Source: Massilia sp.
GTDB taxonomy: Bacteria; Pseudomonadota; Gammaproteobacteria; Burkholderiales; Burkholderiaceae_D
DNA: 6,860 nucleotides
Direction: 5' to 3'
Assembly: GCA_003484545.1 (NCBI GenBank)
Contig: DNCF01000526.1
Coordinates: forward strand, 1 to 6,860
The notes beneath the pieces were generated by a model that saw nothing but the letters and a program-made list of their open reading frames with translations, was not told the origin of the DNA and did not search any database. Each line of letters opens with the position of its first letter. Positions within the stretch are counted from its first letter, which is position 1. Positions 6,030 to 6,860 of the stretch are shown in pieces. The position numbers and the translations under genes were made by a program.

Positions 6030-6043
6030 TGACCATACGGTCA
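6030..6043. promoter_or_regulatory. Palindrome upstream of lpxO, possible operator
   Basis: TGACC-ATAC-GGTCA is a perfect 5-bp inverted repeat with a four-base centre, 18-31 bases before the lpxO ATG. The TGACC/GGTCA arms resemble sites bound by TetR-type repressors, and the location would allow repression. No regulator gene is adjacent, so the identity is speculative. Confidence 0.4.
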
Positions 6044-6065
6044 ACATCAATGTAAACAGGGCGCA

Positions 6066-6076
6066 AGAATAGCATA
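6066..6076 (-). promoter_or_regulatory. Possible -10 region for lpxO
   Basis: On the minus strand TATGCT (6076-6071) and TATTCT (6071-6066) overlap, giving an AT-rich patch about 55 bases before the start codon. No convincing -35 hexamer lies at the right distance, so this may be an activator-dependent promoter or chance. Confidence 0.3.
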
Positions 6077-6207
6077 TCCGCCAGGGGCTCGTCCGGCCCC
6101 CGGCGAATTCGACAGGAGATTGTCGCGTCCATGCCGAAGCTCCCAGGCTGCGGCACGACGATCGGCCGAACGTCCCGCGGGCGGGCGCCGGCCGTGGACT
6201 GCGCTTT

Positions 6208-6432
6208 TTAGTGGAGCGCGGTCATCGCATAGCCTTTTTCGTCCAGCTGGCGGCTGAGGTTGTCGATGTCATAGTCGGGCAATTGCTCGGCGTTGTCGTC
6301 GACTTCGAAGGCGCGGGCCTCCACTTCCCAGTCGGTGTTGGTGGCTTCTTCGGGAATGTTGCGGGTCTCCGGGACGGCCAGGTAGGAGAACTTGCCGTCG
6401 CTTTCGGCTCTGCGGTAAATGTCCAGGCGCAT
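6208..6432 (-). CDS. Small DUF6139-like protein
   Basis: 74 residues from the ATG at 6432, beginning MRLDIYRRAESDGKFSYLAV and continuing through a PETRNIPEEATNTDWEV segment to an acidic C-terminal half (DDNAEQLPDYDIDN). There is no signal peptide or membrane segment, so it is probably cytosolic. I recognise the pattern as DUF6139, short uncharacterised proteins I associate with Oxalobacteraceae; this is from memory and no function is known. AAGGAAAAG lies just before this ATG, which supports it over the upstream in-frame ATG at 6486. That ATG would add 18 residues with no family-like sequence. It is 195 bases upstream of lpxO on the same strand and probably has its own promoter. No clear terminator follows. 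Confidence 0.8.
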   Translation of the reverse strand: MRLDIYRRAESDGKFSYLAVPETRNIPEEATNTDWEVEARAFEVDDNAEQLPDYDIDNLSRQLDEKGYAMTALH

Positions 6433-6556
6433 AATCTTTTCCTTACAGTCAAAAGTTCGCTTCCGGGTGAAAGCGGACGACTCCACAGTAGGCGATCGCG
6501 CTGCACGCGTCTGTTAATTGCCCCACACTCTGCCGGGAGCCCGTCCGGACAGGCGC

Positions 6557-6757
6557 TCAGCGCCCCGAGGACAGGCCGAGCACGCGCGCGGGCAGCATCA
6601 CCAGGGCGCGCAACAGCTCGAACACGGCCTCGACGCCGATGCCCAGCAGGCGAAACGGGAGCAGGAGCAGCCAGACCAGCGGATAGGCCACCAGGGCCAG
6701 CAAGGCCAGCGGCCAGCAGACGAACAGCAACAGCAGCCACAACAGGAAACCCAACAT
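6557..6757 (-). CDS. Small two-segment membrane protein, function unknown
   Basis: 66 residues. The first 40 or so are almost entirely hydrophobic (MLGFLLWLLLLFVCWPLALL, then ALVAYPLVWLLLLPFRLLGI), forming probably two closely spaced membrane helices. An amphipathic segment, VEAVFELLRALVMLPARVLG, and a short polar tail follow. No enzymatic motif is present, and I cannot assign a function. An excellent Shine-Dalgarno (AAGGAG, six bases before the ATG) and a plausible promoter upstream argue that it is real despite its size. A longer overlapping minus-strand frame (6222-6740) is a shadow that runs through two genes. Confidence 0.75.
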   Translation of the reverse strand: MLGFLLWLLLLFVCWPLALLALVAYPLVWLLLLPFRLLGIGVEAVFELLRALVMLPARVLGLSSGR

Positions 6758-6787
6758 CGCATACTCCTTCAGCTTATCGATGTCCGC

Positions 6788-6816
6788 AGTCTAGGCAGGC
6801 CGCCGGCCGCGCGCAA
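6788..6816 (-). promoter_or_regulatory. Sigma-70-like promoter for the small membrane protein
   Basis: On the minus strand TTGCGC (6816-6811) and TAGACT (6793-6788) are separated by exactly 17 bases. They match the -35 consensus at 3 of 6 positions (the TTG) and the -10 consensus at 4 of 6. Transcription would begin roughly 20-25 bases before the ATG at 6757, and the Shine-Dalgarno falls within that short leader. Confidence 0.45.
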
Positions 6817-6860
6817 TGCGGCTGCGACGAACGGCGGCGTGGCCGGGCCAGGCTGCCGAC

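Noticed and set aside
6041..6058. PhoP-box-like repeat TGTTTA...TGTTGA before lpxO (minus strand)
   Set aside because: PhoP boxes need two hexamers with an 11-base period. Here the spacing gives 12, and the second half has a mismatch.
4882..6072. Plus-strand frame of 396 codons opposite lpxO
   Set aside because: It is antisense to lpxO and passes through its terminator. Its repetitive Val/Ala/Asp/His/Arg composition is typical of an antisense shadow.
6131..6211. 26-codon plus-strand frame between lpxO and the DUF6139-like gene
   Set aside because: It has no ribosome binding site and no recognisable sequence, and it overlaps the end of the DUF6139-like gene.

Overview
This is a GC-rich stretch of about 6.9 kb that looks like chromosome from a Gram-negative betaproteobacterium. 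The Oxalobacteraceae (Massilia/Telluria type) are my best guess, for three reasons: strong GC bias at third codon positions, an LpxO-type lipid A hydroxylase (which implies lipopolysaccharide), and a small protein resembling DUF6139, which I associate with that family. The assignment is inference, since no rRNA or other marker gene is present.

Layout, left to right. (1) Positions 1-1472, minus strand: most of a secreted HAF-repeat-type protein whose C-terminus lies beyond the left edge. (2) A 383-bp divergent intergenic region containing a 20-bp dyad (1665-1684). (3) 1856-3049, plus: a polytopic acyltransferase-3 family membrane protein. (4) 3215-3652, plus: a single-domain universal stress protein, preceded by a very good FNR/ANR-type box (3108-3121) placed as expected for an activator-dependent promoter. 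(5) 3820-4945: a tyrosine recombinase gene (3873-4865, plus) bounded on both sides by the same 11-bp direct repeat GGTTAGTTACA. The left copy runs into a short AT-rich stretch that shares 12 bases with the XerD side of dif sites. (6) 5113-6012, minus: lpxO, with a strong intrinsic terminator (4965-4993) downstream and a 14-bp palindrome just upstream. (7) 6208-6432, minus: a 74-residue DUF6139-like protein. (8) 6557-6757, minus: a 66-residue membrane protein with a plausible sigma-70 promoter.

The genes do not form one pathway. Several concern the cell envelope or stress: membrane acyltransferase, lipid A hydroxylase, a small membrane protein, an exported repeat protein and an oxygen-linked stress protein. 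The recombinase unit sits between convergent host genes, a typical tolerated insertion location. It is the part most worth a second look, because it appears to be a one-gene, repeat-bounded unit whose recombinase has a non-canonical active site.
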